In this document: in pieces, positions 1-11,121 of the stretch
How positions within the stretch are numbered: position 1 is the stretch's first letter
Layout: the number at the start of each line of letters is the position of its first letter
NCBI RefSeq assembly: GCF_003570885.1
Contig: NZ_QXJC01000001.1
Coordinates: 806,001 to 870,000, forward strand
DNA: 64,000 nucleotides
From: Simplicispira hankyongi
GTDB taxonomy: Bacteria > Pseudomonadota > Gammaproteobacteria > Burkholderiales > Burkholderiaceae_C
Reading direction: 5' to 3'
Position numbers and translations under genes: made by a program
The notes under the pieces: generated by a model
What the model was told of the DNA's origin: nothing
Seen by the model: only the letters and a program-made list of their open reading frames with translations
Database searches by the model: none

Positions 1-85
1 CCCATCGGGGGTCATTGAGGTTGAAAACGCCAAGAAGACGCAAATACCAGGGCGCCGCGCGCCGCGGCGAAGAAGACGAATTCAT
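1..85 (-). CDS. hflK: HflK N-terminus (partial, runs off the window)
   Basis: Only the first 28 codons are present. They read from an ATG at 85 and include the segment LLGVFNLNDPRWG, which I associate with the N-terminus of Burkholderiales HflK. HflK is a membrane SPFH-family protein that pairs with HflC to modulate the FtsH protease. The call rests mainly on position: it lies 66 bases downstream of hflX on the same strand, the usual hfq-hflX-hflK-hflC order. The ribosome binding site is poor, so the exact start is uncertain. Confidence 0.6.
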   Translation of the reverse strand, partial: MNSSSSPRRAAPWYLRLLGVFNLNDPRW

Positions 86-151
86 GCGCAAAATTCTCGG
101 TTTCTGTGAATTTGGTGATAGGTATGAAAACTGGGACTGAAAACGGAAAAA

Positions 152-1309
152 TCAATTGTCTTCTGGAACGGTACTGGAAGAAGCTGTGGCCGCCAATACG
201 ATCTCGCTGATTTTCGCTCGCAACGGTGCAATACCAACCGATTTCAATGCACTGACAAATACGCGAGGCACTACACGCCCGCCAAGATCGTAGCTGTCCA
301 CCAGATCACTAGGTTGCTGCGCTGGGGGAATTTCATCGAGTTTGTTGAACACCAGCAGTTGCGGAATGTCCTGGGCGCCGATTTCAAGCAATACTTTTTG
401 CACCTGCGCAATTTGCTCGGGAAAACCGGCGTGCGAGGCATCCACTACGTGCAGCAACAGATCGGCTTGGACCGCCTCCTGCAATGTGGCTTCAAACGCC
501 TCGATCAGGCCATGCGGCAGGTCGCGGATAAAACCCACGGTGTCAGACAAGGACACCGTAGTTCCGATATCGGCCAGATAAAGTTGCCTTGTGGTGGTAT
601 CCAGCGTGGCGAACAACTGGTCTGCCGCGTAGGCACGCGCCTTGACCAAGGTATTGAACAAGGTGGACTTGCCGGCGTTGGTGTAGCCGACAAGCGAAAT
701 ATTGAAAACGTCGGCCCGCGAGCGGTGGCGCCGCTGGGTGGTGCGGTGGCGCTTGACCTTGACCAACCGCTCCTTGGTCCGCTTGATGGCCTCGCCTATC
801 ATCCGGCGATCGAGTTCTATCTGCTTTTCCCCTGGGCCACCCCGCACGCCGGCACCGCCCGTCTGTCGCTCCAGATGCGACCAGCGCCGCACAAGCCGGG
901 TGCTTAAATACTTGAGCCGAGCCAACTCAACTTGCAGCTTCCCCTCGTGGCTTCGTGCGCGTTGCGCAAAAATTCCGAGAATAAGCAATGTGCGGTCATT
1001 GACCGGCAGCTCCAAGACACGCTCAAGATTGCGCTGCTGCGCTGGACTGAGGGACTGATCGAAAAGCACCTCTTGCGCTCCATGCATCTGGGCCAGAAGA
1101 CGCAACTCTTCTGCCTTGCCGGAGCCAATAAACAATGCGGCATCGGGAGCACTGCGCTTGCACGTGATACGCGCAACAGGGTCGAAGCCAGCCGTCTGCG
1201 CCAAAAGACCCAGCTCCGCGAGATCAGCATCGAAATCGGGCAAACCGAGGTCTACCCCGACCAAGAGCACCGGGGTGGCAGACGAAGACGAAATTGCGGG
1301 AGAACTCAA
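152..1309 (-). CDS. hflX: Ribosome-associated GTPase HflX
   Basis: This 385-residue protein has the HflX layout: an N-terminal domain, a Gly/basic linker with TGGAGVRGGPGEKQIE that mimics the family signature, and a G domain with P-loop GYTNAGKS, switch DTVGF and the NKLD base-recognition motif. HflX binds the large ribosomal subunit and rescues or splits stalled ribosomes under stress. It lies 52 bases downstream of hfq and 66 upstream of hflK, so it is probably co-transcribed with both. Length is normal for the family. Confidence 0.95.
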   Translation of the reverse strand: MSSPAISSSSATPVLLVGVDLGLPDFDADLAELGLLAQTAGFDPVARITCKRSAPDAALFIGSGKAEELRLLAQMHGAQEVLFDQSLSPAQQRNLERVLELPVNDRTLLILGIFAQRARSHEGKLQVELARLKYLSTRLVRRWSHLERQTGGAGVRGGPGEKQIELDRRMIGEAIKRTKERLVKVKRHRTTQRRHRSRADVFNISLVGYTNAGKSTLFNTLVKARAYAADQLFATLDTTTRQLYLADIGTTVSLSDTVGFIRDLPHGLIEAFEATLQEAVQADLLLHVVDASHAGFPEQIAQVQKVLLEIGAQDIPQLLVFNKLDEIPPAQQPSDLVDSYDLGGRVVPRVFVSALKSVGIAPLRAKISEIVLAATASSSTVPEDN

Positions 1310-1361
1310 CGGCGCGCGCTTGCCACATGCGCCAGCGGTCGCGCAAAGGCACCAAGAAAAA

Positions 1362-1625
1362 TCATCGCACGTCGCCTGGCTCGTTCTCGCTCTCTACCGA
1401 TTCCGCAGTAGTAAAGCTCACGGGTCTGCCGGGGACGATCGTCGAAATCGCATGCTTGTAGACCATTTGCGTCACAGTATTGCGAAGCAGCACCACATAC
1501 TGGTCAAACGACTCAATCTGGCCCTGAAGCTTGATTCCGTTGACAAGGTAAATGGACACCGGTACATGCTCGCGCCGCAAGGCGTTGAGGAAGGGGTCCT
1601 GAAGAAGCTGACCTTTGTTGCTCAC
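1362..1625 (-). CDS. hfq: RNA chaperone Hfq
   Basis: The 87-residue product carries the Sm1 region ([29 protein letters not shown], here cited only as its start [12 protein letters not shown]) and the Sm2 motif YKHAIST. Hfq forms a hexamer that pairs small RNAs with mRNAs. I chose the GTG at 1625 because GGAGA sits just upstream and the protein then begins VSNKGQ as in relatives. An in-frame TTG at 1643 would add six residues that absorb the ribosome binding site. The C-terminal tail after residue 70 is short and acidic. The preceding 160-base gap to der probably holds its promoter. Confidence 0.96.
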   Translation of the reverse strand: MSNKGQLLQDPFLNALRREHVPVSIYLVNGIKLQGQIESFDQYVVLLRNTVTQMVYKHAISTIVPGRPVSFTTAESVESENEPGDVR

Positions 1626-1804
1626 GATATTCTCCGTGTTCAAGTTTGTTGTTGTAGACGATCTACCTTACCACACTAGCGCCCTGTTGCCAGATGACTT
1701 GGCGGTCGTCATGCGAGCCGATGGGGCTTGGTTGCTGCAACGCTGCTCGGAGCCCACAGCAGCGCCACATCACAAGAAATCACGCCAAGGCTTGCCCCCA
1801 CGGT

Positions 1805-3145
1805 TCACGCTTCCCCCTTGTCAGCGTAGGGGTTGTGAGACGTTTTCATCTCTATTCGAAGCGGCGTGCCTACGAGATCGAACTCCTTGCGAAAACGCGC
1901 TTCCAGGAACCGCTTGTAGGCATCCGTGACATGCTCCAGCGAGTTGCCATGCACCACAATCACAGGAGGGTTCATGCCCCCTTGGTGCGCATAGCGCAGC
2001 TTGGGGCGAAACATACCTGCTCGCTTGGGGCTTTGGAACTGTACCGCCTCAAGCAACAAGCGCGTGAGAACCGGCGTACTCATCTTGCAAGTGGCCGACT
2101 TGTGCGCTTGCGTCAATGCAGCCCACAGTGGCCCCAGACCCTGCCGCTTTTTCGCAGAAATGAAATGCAGGGAGGCAAATTTGAGGAAAGCCAGCCGACT
2201 TTCAATAGAGCGCTCAAGCAACTGGCGCTGGTAGTCGTCCACCGCGTCCCACTTGTTGACCGCGAGGACGACGGCACGGCCGCGCTCCAGGATATAGCCC
2301 GCAATGTGAGCATCCTGATCAGTCACACCCTGCGTCGCATCGAGGAGGAGGAGCACAACGTTCGCCGAATCAATGGCCTGCAAGGTCTTGACCACCGAAA
2401 ATTTCTCGATCGCTTCGAACACCTTGCCTTTTTTCCGCAAACCCGCAGTATCAATCAGCTCAAAACGCTGGCCATTGCGCTCAAAAGGCACAGCAATCGC
2501 ATCCCGGGTAGTGCCAGGCAGGTCAAAAGCGACGAGGCGCTCTTCGCCCAGCCAGGTATTAATAAGCGTCGACTTTCCTGCATTGGGGCGTCCGGCCACC
2601 GCGAGACGAATCACCGATTTATTGTCCGCGGACAGGGGCGATTCTTCCGGCTCGGGAAGCATCCCAAGAGCCAAATCAACCAAACTACGAATACCCTGGC
2701 CGTGTGCGGCCGAAACAGCATGTACCTGACCCAGGCCCAACTCATAGAACTCGGACAGTTGAATGCCTTCGAGCATCCCCTCTGCCTTGTTGGCCACCAG
2801 CACGCAGTGCTTGCCCAAGCGGCGCAGGTAATTGGCAATATCATGGTCCTGAGCCGATACGCCCGCGCGCGCATCCACCACAAATATGACCACATCGGCC
2901 TCAGCCACTGCCTGGCGAGTTTGCTTCGCCATTTCGCTGTAGATGCCGGCTGACGCCTCGGGCTCAAACCCCCCGGTATCGATCACGATAAATTCACGCG
3001 AACCTTGCTTGCCATGACCGTAGTGCCGATCACGCGTAAGGCCAGCAAAATCGGCGACGATAGCGTCACGCGACTTGGTCAACCGATTGAAAAGGGTCGA
3101 TTTCCCAACATTGGGCCTACCGACAAGCGCGATAACTGGGTTCAT
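1805..3145 (-). CDS. der: Ribosome biogenesis GTPase Der (EngA)
   Basis: Two tandem G domains are visible: [11 protein letters not shown] near residue 8 and [11 protein letters not shown] near residue 185, followed by a KH-like C-terminal domain. Der is essential for 50S subunit maturation. The ATG at 3145 gives the family start [18 protein letters not shown] nine bases further upstream has a closer GAGG and cannot be excluded. It lies 15 bases after bamB in the order bamB-der-hfq typical of proteobacteria. Confidence 0.96.
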   Translation of the reverse strand: MNPVIALVGRPNVGKSTLFNRLTKSRDAIVADFAGLTRDRHYGHGKQGSREFIVIDTGGFEPEASAGIYSEMAKQTRQAVAEADVVIFVVDARAGVSAQDHDIANYLRRLGKHCVLVANKAEGMLEGIQLSEFYELGLGQVHAVSAAHGQGIRSLVDLALGMLPEPEESPLSADNKSVIRLAVAGRPNAGKSTLINTWLGEERLVAFDLPGTTRDAIAVPFERNGQRFELIDTAGLRKKGKVFEAIEKFSVVKTLQAIDSANVVLLLLDATQGVTDQDAHIAGYILERGRAVVLAVNKWDAVDDYQRQLLERSIESRLAFLKFASLHFISAKKRQGLGPLWAALTQAHKSATCKMSTPVLTRLLLEAVQFQSPKRAGMFRPKLRYAHQGGMNPPVIVVHGNSLEHVTDAYKRFLEARFRKEFDLVGTPLRIEMKTSHNPYADKGEA

Positions 3146-3160
3146 GGTGCGCAAACAGCC

Positions 3161-4315
3161 TCAGTTGGGCCTAAAGCCGAACACGCCACCAGCGCGCGTT
3201 ACAACGACAAGGGTGTCATTCGATACGACAGGAGCAATCTCAATAGGCGATCCGTCGGTCGCCATGCGGTTCAGAGGACTTGCATCATCACGCGACAAAA
3301 AGTGCACGGTTCCAGAATCGTCACCCACGACGACCGATCTGCCAAGCAGCAAGGGAGCGGAAAGCCGCCGATAGCGCAGGCGCTCGCTCGCCCAAATGCG
3401 CCTGCCATCTTGACGGCTCCAAGCCACCAGATTTCCGTTGCTTTCAGCGCCGACAACAGTGGTCGCATCACCAGAAATTCCATCTCCTCCGTTGGATTTC
3501 TGCACCCATTCAACACGCCCACCTGCCAGGTCCGCGCAAGCCACGCTTGCTTGAAATGCGCGGGCGCACAAGCTGGCCTTCACCCTGCTTACCGGGCCCA
3601 CCAACTCCACCAAGCGCTCCACATCGTTGGTACCGCGGGCGTTCGCCAACGGAGCATCCCAACGCACACTGCCGGTATCGGGATTAATGCCCACCAGCCT
3701 TCCGGAAATACCGGCTACCAATGTATCCCCCACAGCAAGCAAAACGCCAGCCTGCCGCAGCACCAATGGCGCTCCAGTACCCGGCAGAGTCCAAAGCGGA
3801 GCGCCATTCGCCGCGTCAAAGGCAGCGATGGACCGATCGGCTGCCATCACGAACACGCGCTCCCCTGCCACCAGGGGCGCAGTAAAAACCTGTGAAGCAA
3901 GCCGATGGCGCCAAACCTCTTTCCCAGACTGCAGCACAACCAGGTCGTTCTCGCGCGAGACGATCGCACTCGAGTGCCCGTCACTGCCTACGCCTGCTGC
4001 GATTCCATCAGCCACCTTGGTGCGCCAAATGTCAGCTCCTGTTTGCGTATTGAGACTCGCGACTGTTCCATCTGAAGAGGCAAGGGTGACCGCACCGCCA
4101 TCGGCATGCACCTGCAGAGTAAGCCCTGCCGTGCTTCCAATACGCGCGACCCAAGCCTGCCGCACGCCAAGAACAGGAACATTTGGGCCAAGGTCCGCAG
4201 GCTTAGGATGCTCAGCGCCACCTTTCCACAACGAACAAGCAGAGAGCAACGAAACGCACACGAACGCAGCAGAAAACCTGACACTGCGGCCAAAACCAGG
4301 GAGCAAGGCAGTCAT
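3161..4315 (-). CDS. bamB: Outer membrane assembly lipoprotein BamB
   Basis: A 384-residue protein with a lipoprotein signal peptide (hydrophobic stretch ending LLSAC, cysteine near residue 26) followed by a PQQ-type beta-propeller with repeated motifs such as GADIWRTKV and GSVRWDAPL. BamB is an accessory subunit of the BamA complex that inserts beta-barrel proteins. It overlaps the upstream yfgM by four bases (ATGA), so translation is likely coupled. Despite the propeller family name it does not bind PQQ, so it is unrelated to the pqq genes in this window. Confidence 0.94.
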   Translation of the reverse strand: MTALLPGFGRSVRFSAAFVCVSLLSACSLWKGGAEHPKPADLGPNVPVLGVRQAWVARIGSTAGLTLQVHADGGAVTLASSDGTVASLNTQTGADIWRTKVADGIAAGVGSDGHSSAIVSRENDLVVLQSGKEVWRHRLASQVFTAPLVAGERVFVMAADRSIAAFDAANGAPLWTLPGTGAPLVLRQAGVLLAVGDTLVAGISGRLVGINPDTGSVRWDAPLANARGTNDVERLVELVGPVSRVKASLCARAFQASVACADLAGGRVEWVQKSNGGDGISGDATTVVGAESNGNLVAWSRQDGRRIWASERLRYRRLSAPLLLGRSVVVGDDSGTVHFLSRDDASPLNRMATDGSPIEIAPVVSNDTLVVVTRAGGVFGFRPN

Positions 4316-4992
4316 TTCACCGCATCCTTTGTATCTGCAACCGCAAGCAAATCGGGTCGCACACCTAAAGCATTGAGTTTCACTTCCACTAAGCGCCGAT
4401 AGTCGGTGGCAGGCTCAAGTGTTTGGTAAGCGAGTGTGTATTGCGCAACCGCTTCGTCCCGCTTGCCCAACAGCTTGAGAGCATCCCCTTTTCGATCAGC
4501 CGCCACCGCCGCGAATTCTGGTGCGATGCCCGTCTTGAGCTGGGTAAGCGCCTCTTCGTTGGCTCCTTGCGCGATCAATACACTGGCAAGCCGCAAGCGT
4601 GCAACAGATTTGTACCCCTCATCGCTGCCATTCGAAGCCAGCCAAACCAGCGCCTCCTTTGCCGCATCCAGCTTGCCCGACTCTTCCTCTATTTTTGCCA
4701 CCAAGAGCGCCGCCTGAGAAGCTTGGGTCGTACTGCCGTGTTGGCTGCGCATGTCGCCAAAAGCCTGTTCCAGGCGCTTCACATCTTTTTGCGCTGCAGC
4801 GGCTTCTATGGCATCGGACAATGCACTGGCTTGGCTCGCCTGTCTTGTTTGCCAAAACTGGTACCCATTCCATCCCGCCAAGGCCAGAAGAATTGCGGTA
4901 AGTACACCCGAAATAAGGGTGCCCCAAGATGCCCAGAAATGCTTGAGCTGGTCCAGTTGTTCTTGTTCTTCGAGATCTAGATGATTTGCCAT
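4312..4992 (-). CDS. yfgM: YfgM-like ancillary SecYEG/periplasmic chaperone protein (TPR)
   Basis: A 226-residue membrane-anchored protein: a cytoplasmic acidic N-terminus (LDLEEQEQLDQLKHFWASWG), one transmembrane segment at about residues 24-45, then TPR-like helices with repeated alanine-rich patterns. YfgM-family proteins associate with SecYEG and the PpiD chaperone. It sits between hisS (9-base gap) and bamB (4-base overlap), the standard hisS-yfgM-bamB order, which supports the assignment. Confidence 0.9.
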   Translation of the reverse strand: MANHLDLEEQEQLDQLKHFWASWGTLISGVLTAILLALAGWNGYQFWQTRQASQASALSDAIEAAAAQKDVKRLEQAFGDMRSQHGSTTQASQAALLVAKIEEESGKLDAAKEALVWLASNGSDEGYKSVARLRLASVLIAQGANEEALTQLKTGIAPEFAAVAADRKGDALKLLGKRDEAVAQYTLAYQTLEPATDYRRLVEVKLNALGVRPDLLAVADTKDAVK

Positions 4993-5001
4993 GGGGTGTA
5001 G

Positions 5002-6318
5002 TCAAGATGTTGCAGGAGGAAGCAGGTGTTCCGCCCATAGGGTAGCGTCCGCCAAGCGCTCTTCCCGTTGCGCGCCTTCGCCATCGCGTAGCGATTTAAC
5101 AAGGCACGTGCCACGTGCAAACTCGTCGGCGCCAAAAATAATCGCACTGTGTGCGCCGCTTGCATCGGCCCGGCGCAACTGAGATTTCATGCTCCCCATG
5201 CCTTCCGAGGCGCCGGAGGGGCTGTGCATCTGCACCCGAACGCCGCTCCCTCGCAACTGCTCAAGCACCACCGATGCGGCGGGAATCATATGCGCATCGG
5301 GTACCACGGCATATGCATGCGGTTCGTGCCGACCTAAGCCGAGCACTTGCTGCTCATTAAGGAGTTCGAAGACACGCTCCACCCCCATGGCCCAGCCGAC
5401 TGCAGGTGCGGGTTTGCCACCGATCTCTTCAATGAGGTAGTCGTACCGACCACCACCACAGATGGTCCCTTGGGAGCCCAATTCGCTCGTAACAAACTCA
5501 AAAACAGTGCGATTGTAATAATCCAATCCTCGTACCAAGCGAGGATTGAAAGACCAATCCACGCCATTGGCATCCAGAATTTTTGTCACCAAATCAAAAT
5601 GTTTCAGCGACTCATCATCCACATAATCGCGCAGACGCGGCGCACCATCAATGACGGGTTGCATCAAAGGGTTTTTGCTATCCAAAATTCGCAAAGGATT
5701 GCTGTGAAGACGCCTTTTGGCGTCTTCATCCAAAACATCTGCATGTTTTTCAAAATAGGCGATAAGCGCAGCACGATGAGCTGTGCGCTCCGGAGGTTGC
5801 CCTAGCGTATTGAGCTCCAAACGGATATTTTTTAACCCAAGCTCTTTCCAAAGAGCATTTGCCAGCAAGATAAGCTCGGCATCAATTTCGGCACCAGAAA
5901 ATCCAAGTGCCTCTGCTCCAATTTGATGGAATTGACGGTATCGTCCGCGCTGCGGTCGCTCATGCCTAAACATAGGCCCCATGTAATACAACCGCTTACC
6001 ACCGTCGTGCAGCAGGGAGTTTTCAACAACCGCGCGCACCACGCCAGCGGTATTTTCTGGTCGTAATGTCAAGTGCTCGCCATTTAAACGATCTTCGAAG
6101 GAATACATCTCCTTCTCTACAATGTCTGTTACTTCGCCGAGCCCTCGGACAAAAAGCGCCGTATGCTCTACGATAGGCGTTCGAATATTTCGATACGCAT
6201 AGCGCGCCATCAGATCACGTATTTTTTCCTCAAACCATTCCAAGCCTGCCGAAGTCGGAGGAAGAATGTCATTCATCCCTTTTACCGACGTTATTTTTTC
6301 TTTTTTTGGCTGTAGCAT
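5002..6318 (-). CDS. hisS: Histidyl-tRNA synthetase
   Basis: This 438-residue class II synthetase shows motif 1 around GMNDILPP onward, motif 2 ([16 protein letters not shown]), the histidine A motif ([14 protein letters not shown]) and motif 3 near GWAMGVER. It charges tRNA-His in the cytoplasm. Length and motif order are normal. It lies 42 bases downstream of ispG and 9 upstream of yfgM and is probably in the long ndk-to-hflX operon. Confidence 0.97.
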   Translation of the reverse strand: MLQPKKEKITSVKGMNDILPPTSAGLEWFEEKIRDLMARYAYRNIRTPIVEHTALFVRGLGEVTDIVEKEMYSFEDRLNGEHLTLRPENTAGVVRAVVENSLLHDGGKRLYYMGPMFRHERPQRGRYRQFHQIGAEALGFSGAEIDAELILLANALWKELGLKNIRLELNTLGQPPERTAHRAALIAYFEKHADVLDEDAKRRLHSNPLRILDSKNPLMQPVIDGAPRLRDYVDDESLKHFDLVTKILDANGVDWSFNPRLVRGLDYYNRTVFEFVTSELGSQGTICGGGRYDYLIEEIGGKPAPAVGWAMGVERVFELLNEQQVLGLGRHEPHAYAVVPDAHMIPAASVVLEQLRGSGVRVQMHSPSGASEGMGSMKSQLRRADASGAHSAIIFGADEFARGTCLVKSLRDGEGAQREERLADATLWAEHLLPPATS

Positions 6319-6360
6319 TTTTATATCAAATTTTTCACAATACGAAAGAGCTTGTAGATT

Positions 6361-7638
6361 CTAGAGATTGCTTGCTCTTCCAAAGCGTTCCTCAATATAT
6401 TTCTCAACAAGCACACGAAACTGCGAAACGATATCGTCTCCGCGCAAGGTCATCCGTTTTTCACCATCTATATACACAGGTGCCGCTGGAGCTTCACCCG
6501 TACCCGGTAAACTGATTCCAATGTCGGCGTGCTTGCTTTCCCCGGGTCCGTTGACGATGCAGCCCATGACCGCCACTTTGAGCGACTCGACACCAGGAAA
6601 CGATTTCTTCCACTCCGGCATGCGTGCACGCAAAAAATCGTCGATATCTTTTGCAAGTTCCTGAAAAGTGGTACTTGTGGTCCGACCACAGCCTGGACAA
6701 GCTGTTACGCTGGGAACAAAGCGTCGCAATTCGAGCGCCTGGAGAATTTCCGAAGCCACCACCACCTCCTGATTTCGGCTCTCGCCAGGTTGCGGGGTAA
6801 GTGACACCCGAATTGTGTCTCCAATTCCTTCCTGAAGCAAAATAGAAAGCGCCGAGGCAGAAGCCACCGTCCCTTTGGTGCCCATGCCTGCTTCTGTCAA
6901 ACCAAGATGCAAGGCATAGTTGCATCGTTTGGACAATTCCCGGTAAACAGCAACCAGATCCTGTACTCCGCTGACCTTGCAGGAGAGAATAATTTGCTCG
7001 CCTGCAAGACCAATTTGCTCAGCCCGCTGGGCGGATTCAACAGCGGAGGAAATCAACGCCTCATACATCACCTGCCGCACATCCCACGGAGTGGGGCGGC
7101 GGCTGTTTTCATCCATCAAATCAGCAAGCAACTCTTGGTCCAAACTCCCCCAATTCACACCAATCCGCACAGCCTTGTTCCACCGTGCTGCAGCCTCAAT
7201 CATCATGCCGAACTGACGATCCCGTTTTTCGCCTTTCCCTACATTTCCCGGGTTAATACGGTATTTCGACAATGCTTTGGCACATGCAGGGTAGTCTGTC
7301 AGCAAGGTGTGCCCATTAAAATGGAAATCTCCAATTAATGGCACATGAACACCCATGCGGTCGAGCTGCTCCCGGATATAAGGAACAGCCAAGGCAGCCT
7401 CGGGCGTATTCACCGTAATACGCACAAGCTCAGACCCTGCCAAGGCCAGTTCCTTAACCTGAATTGCAGTCTCCACTGCATCGACAGTATCGGTATTGGT
7501 CATCGACTGAATACGCACCGGCGCATTCCCGCCTACCGTCACCACGTGGCCATTGCACTCAATACGTGCCTGGCGCGTAAGTTTTCTCACTGGCTCAGAA
7601 AATGAAATGGGTTGTTTGTCGGACATCTTCTGAATCAC
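6361..7638 (-). CDS. ispG: 4-hydroxy-3-methylbut-2-enyl diphosphate synthase IspG (GcpE)
   Basis: This 425-residue enzyme has the TIM-barrel N-terminal half ([10 protein letters not shown]) and the C-terminal iron-sulfur cluster part with CPGCGRTTS and [10 protein letters not shown] cysteines. It performs the penultimate step of the MEP isoprenoid pathway. A GTG at 7638 overlaps the rodZ stop (GTGA) and has a GAG-type ribosome binding site. An ATG at 7626 (MSDKQPI) is an alternative start. The overlap indicates co-translation with rodZ. Confidence 0.96.
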   Translation of the reverse strand: MIQKMSDKQPISFSEPVRKLTRQARIECNGHVVTVGGNAPVRIQSMTNTDTVDAVETAIQVKELALAGSELVRITVNTPEAALAVPYIREQLDRMGVHVPLIGDFHFNGHTLLTDYPACAKALSKYRINPGNVGKGEKRDRQFGMMIEAAARWNKAVRIGVNWGSLDQELLADLMDENSRRPTPWDVRQVMYEALISSAVESAQRAEQIGLAGEQIILSCKVSGVQDLVAVYRELSKRCNYALHLGLTEAGMGTKGTVASASALSILLQEGIGDTIRVSLTPQPGESRNQEVVVASEILQALELRRFVPSVTACPGCGRTTSTTFQELAKDIDDFLRARMPEWKKSFPGVESLKVAVMGCIVNGPGESKHADIGISLPGTGEAPAAPVYIDGEKRMTLRGDDIVSQFRVLVEKYIEERFGRASNL

Positions 7639-8546
7639 GGTTGGATCTCAAACCTTGCCACATTTTCCCGTGCCAAGGATGCAATATCGAACTTCTCTCC
7701 CATCACACTTACCTCTGTCGCATCAGCACGCCCTACGACCACGCTCAATCGGCCTGGCTGATTGACGGAGGCAGTTTCTCCCGCGCGCAATGTGCGCTCA
7801 AGAAGAATTGCCCCCTGCGCGTCTTTCACCTGAACCCAGGTCTCACCACGTGCAGTCATCATCAGCCGCGGTGTGTTCACGGCGACTGGTTGGTCCGGCT
7901 CGGATGCGAGTGTGGTGGGAATCGGTTTCATTGCTGGAGTCACTGGCTCCACGGGCGCCACTGGTGCGGTGGCCTGCGGCGTAGCCGCTGCGGCTTCTAT
8001 CAGTTTGCCAGCTGCAACAGTGCCAGCAGATGACGGCAATGTGTTGACCACCGCAGATGGCTGTGAGTTGGGGGCATTTGCAAAATCCAGTCGGAGCCAT
8101 GCGCTCGGCATCCACGCAAGAACGCCAGCCCCTAACAAAAGGACGATGACCAACAACCCAAGTGGCCGGGAAACCCGCGCCAATACGCTCCTCGACCCCG
8201 AGCGCTCCGAGCCATCTCGAAAAACTGCATTGACGCCAGCATGATTGGCAGGCAAGAACTGAGCAGCAGCCTGTGGCAGCAACGCAAGCACAGGAGCAGG
8301 GTCCATTTTCAACGTCCGGCAAACACTGCTCGTCAACGCACGGGCAAAAACAGCATCTGGCAAAGCCTCTAAATCGTCTCGCTCAAGTGCTTCAATCTTG
8401 CTGACCGGGACTTTGAGAGAAAACGCAATTGTCTCGATATGAATACCCGCGGACAACCTGGCCTGGCGCAGCAATTGCCCTGCGGAAGAAGCCGAAGTAT
8501 TGTCACAAACACCCTCCACCGACTCGTCCCACTCGCCCTTACTCAT
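7635..8546 (-). CDS. rodZ: RodZ-like helix-turn-helix membrane protein
   Basis: The 303-residue product has an N-terminal HTH_25 domain ([20 protein letters not shown] begins near residue 25), a basic juxtamembrane stretch, one transmembrane segment at about residues 150-170, a Pro/Ala/Thr-rich periplasmic linker, and a C-terminal DUF4115 beta domain ([12 protein letters not shown]). RodZ links MreB filaments to the cell wall machinery. The ATG at 8546 overlaps the pilF stop by eight bases and has GGGG at good spacing; the longer upstream reading adds residues unlike the family. Neighbours pilF and ispG fit the standard order. Confidence 0.9.
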   Translation of the reverse strand: MSKGEWDESVEGVCDNTSASSAGQLLRQARLSAGIHIETIAFSLKVPVSKIEALERDDLEALPDAVFARALTSSVCRTLKMDPAPVLALLPQAAAQFLPANHAGVNAVFRDGSERSGSRSVLARVSRPLGLLVIVLLLGAGVLAWMPSAWLRLDFANAPNSQPSAVVNTLPSSAGTVAAGKLIEAAAATPQATAPVAPVEPVTPAMKPIPTTLASEPDQPVAVNTPRLMMTARGETWVQVKDAQGAILLERTLRAGETASVNQPGRLSVVVGRADATEVSVMGEKFDIASLARENVARFEIQP

Positions 8547-9372
8547 CAAAAGCACCCCGTTGGAAGTCAGCGAGCTGGCGTGAATCAGGAAAACGGCGAC
8601 GCAGTTGATCGCCAAGTTGGCGCACAGCTACCGAATCGCCGAGGGCTTTTTCAATTTTGATACCCAGCCAAAGCGATTCTGCATTTGCGAGATTGGTATT
8701 GTTAATTCGCCGAATATAGAATTGCGCACTCTTATAATCTCCCCGCTGGAATTTCAGCGCGCCAATGTTGTAGCCAATGAATGGATTTCCTGTATCAAGT
8801 TCATAAGCCGCCAGGAGCGTTTTTTCAGCAACCGCCGGATTACCCGCGCGTGCCTGACACAACCCCTGCGTCATAAGGGTTTTACTTCTATCGCTGTATT
8901 TTGGATTTGCCAATACAGTCGTAAAAATCTGATCTGCTTCAGTATATTTCTTTAACTGGCACAAAAGCCAGCCACGGTTGTGTAGAATATCTGGATCACC
9001 TGGACGCAATGCCAGTGCGCGCTGAAAGCTATCATCGGCCTGCACGAGATCATTGAGCTGCATGAAGACAAGCCCCCGCACGTTGTATGCGTCGGGGTAG
9101 CTGGGATCAATTGCAAGCGACTGCTTCACTTCATCCAAGGCCACCTTAGTCTGTCCTAGACCCAAATAGCTGACGGCCAGTTCCAGGCGAATACGTGCGC
9201 GGCGTCGCACCTCGGGCTCATCTGACGATGTCAGATACTGCCCTTCCTGCGCTCCAGCCGTCGTTTTTCCGAGCCCGGCGCATCCAGTGAGCCCCGCTCC
9301 CATACCCAAGAGCAAGCACAGCGTCAAAAGGGTTTCGATCCAAAATCCCCAACGCACGGAAGACTCAGTCAA
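8539..9372 (-). CDS. pilF: Type IV pilus biogenesis lipoprotein PilF/PilW (TPR)
   Basis: A 277-residue outer-membrane lipoprotein with signal peptide ending LTGCAG and at least four TPR units (for example [20 protein letters not shown] and [20 protein letters not shown]). PilF/PilW is the pilotin that assembles the PilQ secretin. I place the start at the TTG at 9372: a strong AAGGAGG lies six bases upstream, and the TTG overlaps the rlmN stop by eight bases. A longer upstream reading to 9504 lies entirely inside rlmN and is rejected. Confidence 0.9.
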   Translation of the reverse strand: MTESSVRWGFWIETLLTLCLLLGMGAGLTGCAGLGKTTAGAQEGQYLTSSDEPEVRRRARIRLELAVSYLGLGQTKVALDEVKQSLAIDPSYPDAYNVRGLVFMQLNDLVQADDSFQRALALRPGDPDILHNRGWLLCQLKKYTEADQIFTTVLANPKYSDRSKTLMTQGLCQARAGNPAVAEKTLLAAYELDTGNPFIGYNIGALKFQRGDYKSAQFYIRRINNTNLANAESLWLGIKIEKALGDSVAVRQLGDQLRRRFPDSRQLADFQRGAFDE

Positions 9373-10522
9373 TGTCGGCCTCCTTAAAAGCGGATGCCGC
9401 CTTCTCCGCAAAATGAATGGGCGCAGTGCGACGCACTGCCATACGCTGTATGACGCGCGTGCGATCCTTGACTTCCCCTGCAAGCTGCCCGCACGCCGCA
9501 TCAATGTCGTCTCCCCTCGTTTTCCTGACGGTGGTCACAATGCCTGCATCATTGAGCATCTGTGCAAATTCAGCGATCACACTTTGCTCTGAGCGAACCA
9601 ATCCTGATGCAGGAAACGGGTTGAACGGAATCAAATTGAATTTGCACCACTGCCCGACAGGCCCAGCATCGCGCACCAGCGCAATTAATTGCCGTGCGTG
9701 CTCAGGACTATCGTTAACTCCATGGAGCATGCAGTATTCAAAAGTAATGAAATCTCGCGGAGCATGCTCGAGATAGCGCACACAGGCGCTCATCAATTCT
9801 TGCAGCGGGTATTTGCGGTTCAGCGGCACCAAGCTGTCACGCAGCACATCGCCGGGAGCATGCAAGGAAACCGCAAGCGCAACAGGACAATCGACCGAAA
9901 GCCTATCCATGAACGGCACGACGCCTGAGGTGGATACGGTGACCCGGCGACGCGAAAGCCCGTAGGCATGGTCATCGAGCATTGTGCGCAAAGCGGGCAC
10001 CAATGCTGCGTAATTTTGCAAGGGCTCGCCCATGCCCATCATCACCACGTTGGAGATGACCCGATCAGCGCAACCCAGCGTACGGCGCAGGGTGTGTTCG
10101 GCAAACCAGAGTTGCCCGATGATTTCACCTGCCGTCAGATTTCGGCTGAAGCCCTGGTGTCCGGTGGAGCAAAACCTGCAACCCACGGCGCAGCCGGCTT
10201 GCGAGGAGACACACAAGGTGCCCCGCCCGTCTTCCGGAATAAATACCGCCTCAATTGCGTTACCGCCTCCCACGTTGAAAAGCCATTTCACCGTACCATC
10301 GGTCGAGCGATGTTCACTGGCAATGGGAGGGGCCTGAACATAGGCATGCAACGCAAGTTTTTCGCGAAACCCCTTGGCAATATCGGTCATCTTGCCGAAA
10401 TCGGTTTCTCCCTGCTGATGAATCCAGCGAAACAACTGAGTGGCGCGAAAGCGCTTCTCCCCAAGGTCTTGGCAAAAATCTGCCAGCCCTGCCAGGTCGT
10501 ATTCGAGAAGATTCTTTTTCAT
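9365..10522 (-). CDS. rlmN: 23S rRNA (A2503-C2)/tRNA (A37-C2) methyltransferase RlmN
   Basis: This 385-residue radical SAM enzyme carries the CX3CX2C cluster motif CAVGCRFC and the C-terminal methyl-carrying cysteine region ([11 protein letters not shown]). It methylates A2503 of 23S rRNA and some tRNAs. It lies 58 bases downstream of ndk and overlaps pilF by eight bases, as in many beta- and gammaproteobacteria. Confidence 0.97.
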   Translation of the reverse strand: MKKNLLEYDLAGLADFCQDLGEKRFRATQLFRWIHQQGETDFGKMTDIAKGFREKLALHAYVQAPPIASEHRSTDGTVKWLFNVGGGNAIEAVFIPEDGRGTLCVSSQAGCAVGCRFCSTGHQGFSRNLTAGEIIGQLWFAEHTLRRTLGCADRVISNVVMMGMGEPLQNYAALVPALRTMLDDHAYGLSRRRVTVSTSGVVPFMDRLSVDCPVALAVSLHAPGDVLRDSLVPLNRKYPLQELMSACVRYLEHAPRDFITFEYCMLHGVNDSPEHARQLIALVRDAGPVGQWCKFNLIPFNPFPASGLVRSEQSVIAEFAQMLNDAGIVTTVRKTRGDDIDAACGQLAGEVKDRTRVIQRMAVRRTAPIHFAEKAASAFKEADID

Positions 10523-10580
10523 GCCTATGTGCCCCAGTTCTCAACGTACAAATGCCGCAAACCCAGGGCTTACCAAGCTC

Positions 10581-11006
10581 TCAACGAGAATACACGGCCA
10601 TGCCGGGAAAGAAGAAGCCAATCTCCACCTGAGCAGTCTCTAGCGCATCAGAGCCATGGACGGCGTTGGCATCGATGCTGTCAGCAAAATCAGCCCGAAT
10701 CGTGCCCGCATCAGCCTTCTTGGGATCCGTTGCACCCATCAATTCACGATTTTTCAAAATCGCATTTTCGCCTTCCAGCACTTGAATCATGACGGGACCC
10801 GAAACCATGAAATCCACCAGATCCTTGAAGAAAGGACGCTCTTTGTGCACGGCGTAGAACTGCTCGGCCTCACGGCGCGAGAGATGCGCCATACGAGCAG
10901 CCACAATGCGCAAACCAGCTGCCTCAAAACGTGCGTAGATTTGACCAATGACGTTCTTGGCAACTGCGTCGGGCTTGATGATGGAGAGGGTGCGTTCAGC
11001 AGACAT
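10581..11006 (-). CDS. ndk: Nucleoside diphosphate kinase
   Basis: The 141-residue protein starts [12 protein letters not shown] and contains the catalytic histidine motif NAVHGSDA near residue 115, both diagnostic of Ndk. It transfers the gamma phosphate between nucleoside triphosphates and diphosphates. It is the first gene of the ndk-rlmN-pilF-rodZ-ispG-hisS run; the 115 bases upstream to rluB probably contain the promoter. Confidence 0.98.
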   Translation of the reverse strand: MSAERTLSIIKPDAVAKNVIGQIYARFEAAGLRIVAARMAHLSRREAEQFYAVHKERPFFKDLVDFMVSGPVMIQVLEGENAILKNRELMGATDPKKADAGTIRADFADSIDANAVHGSDALETAQVEIGFFFPGMAVYSR

Positions 11007-11121
11007 TCTTGAAATTCCTGTAGTAGAAAGAAATCATCTTTTGCCAGTGCGACAAAACTCTTGATTCTAGCTGGCGCTGCGGCAGACGCCGCAAGCGAGG
11101 CCAGGTACACCTGGCTCTGCC

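Noticed and set aside
3161-4315. BamB as a PQQ-binding enzyme connected to the pqq genes
   Set aside because: The lipoprotein signal and the der/yfgM context identify it as BamB, whose propeller is structural only.
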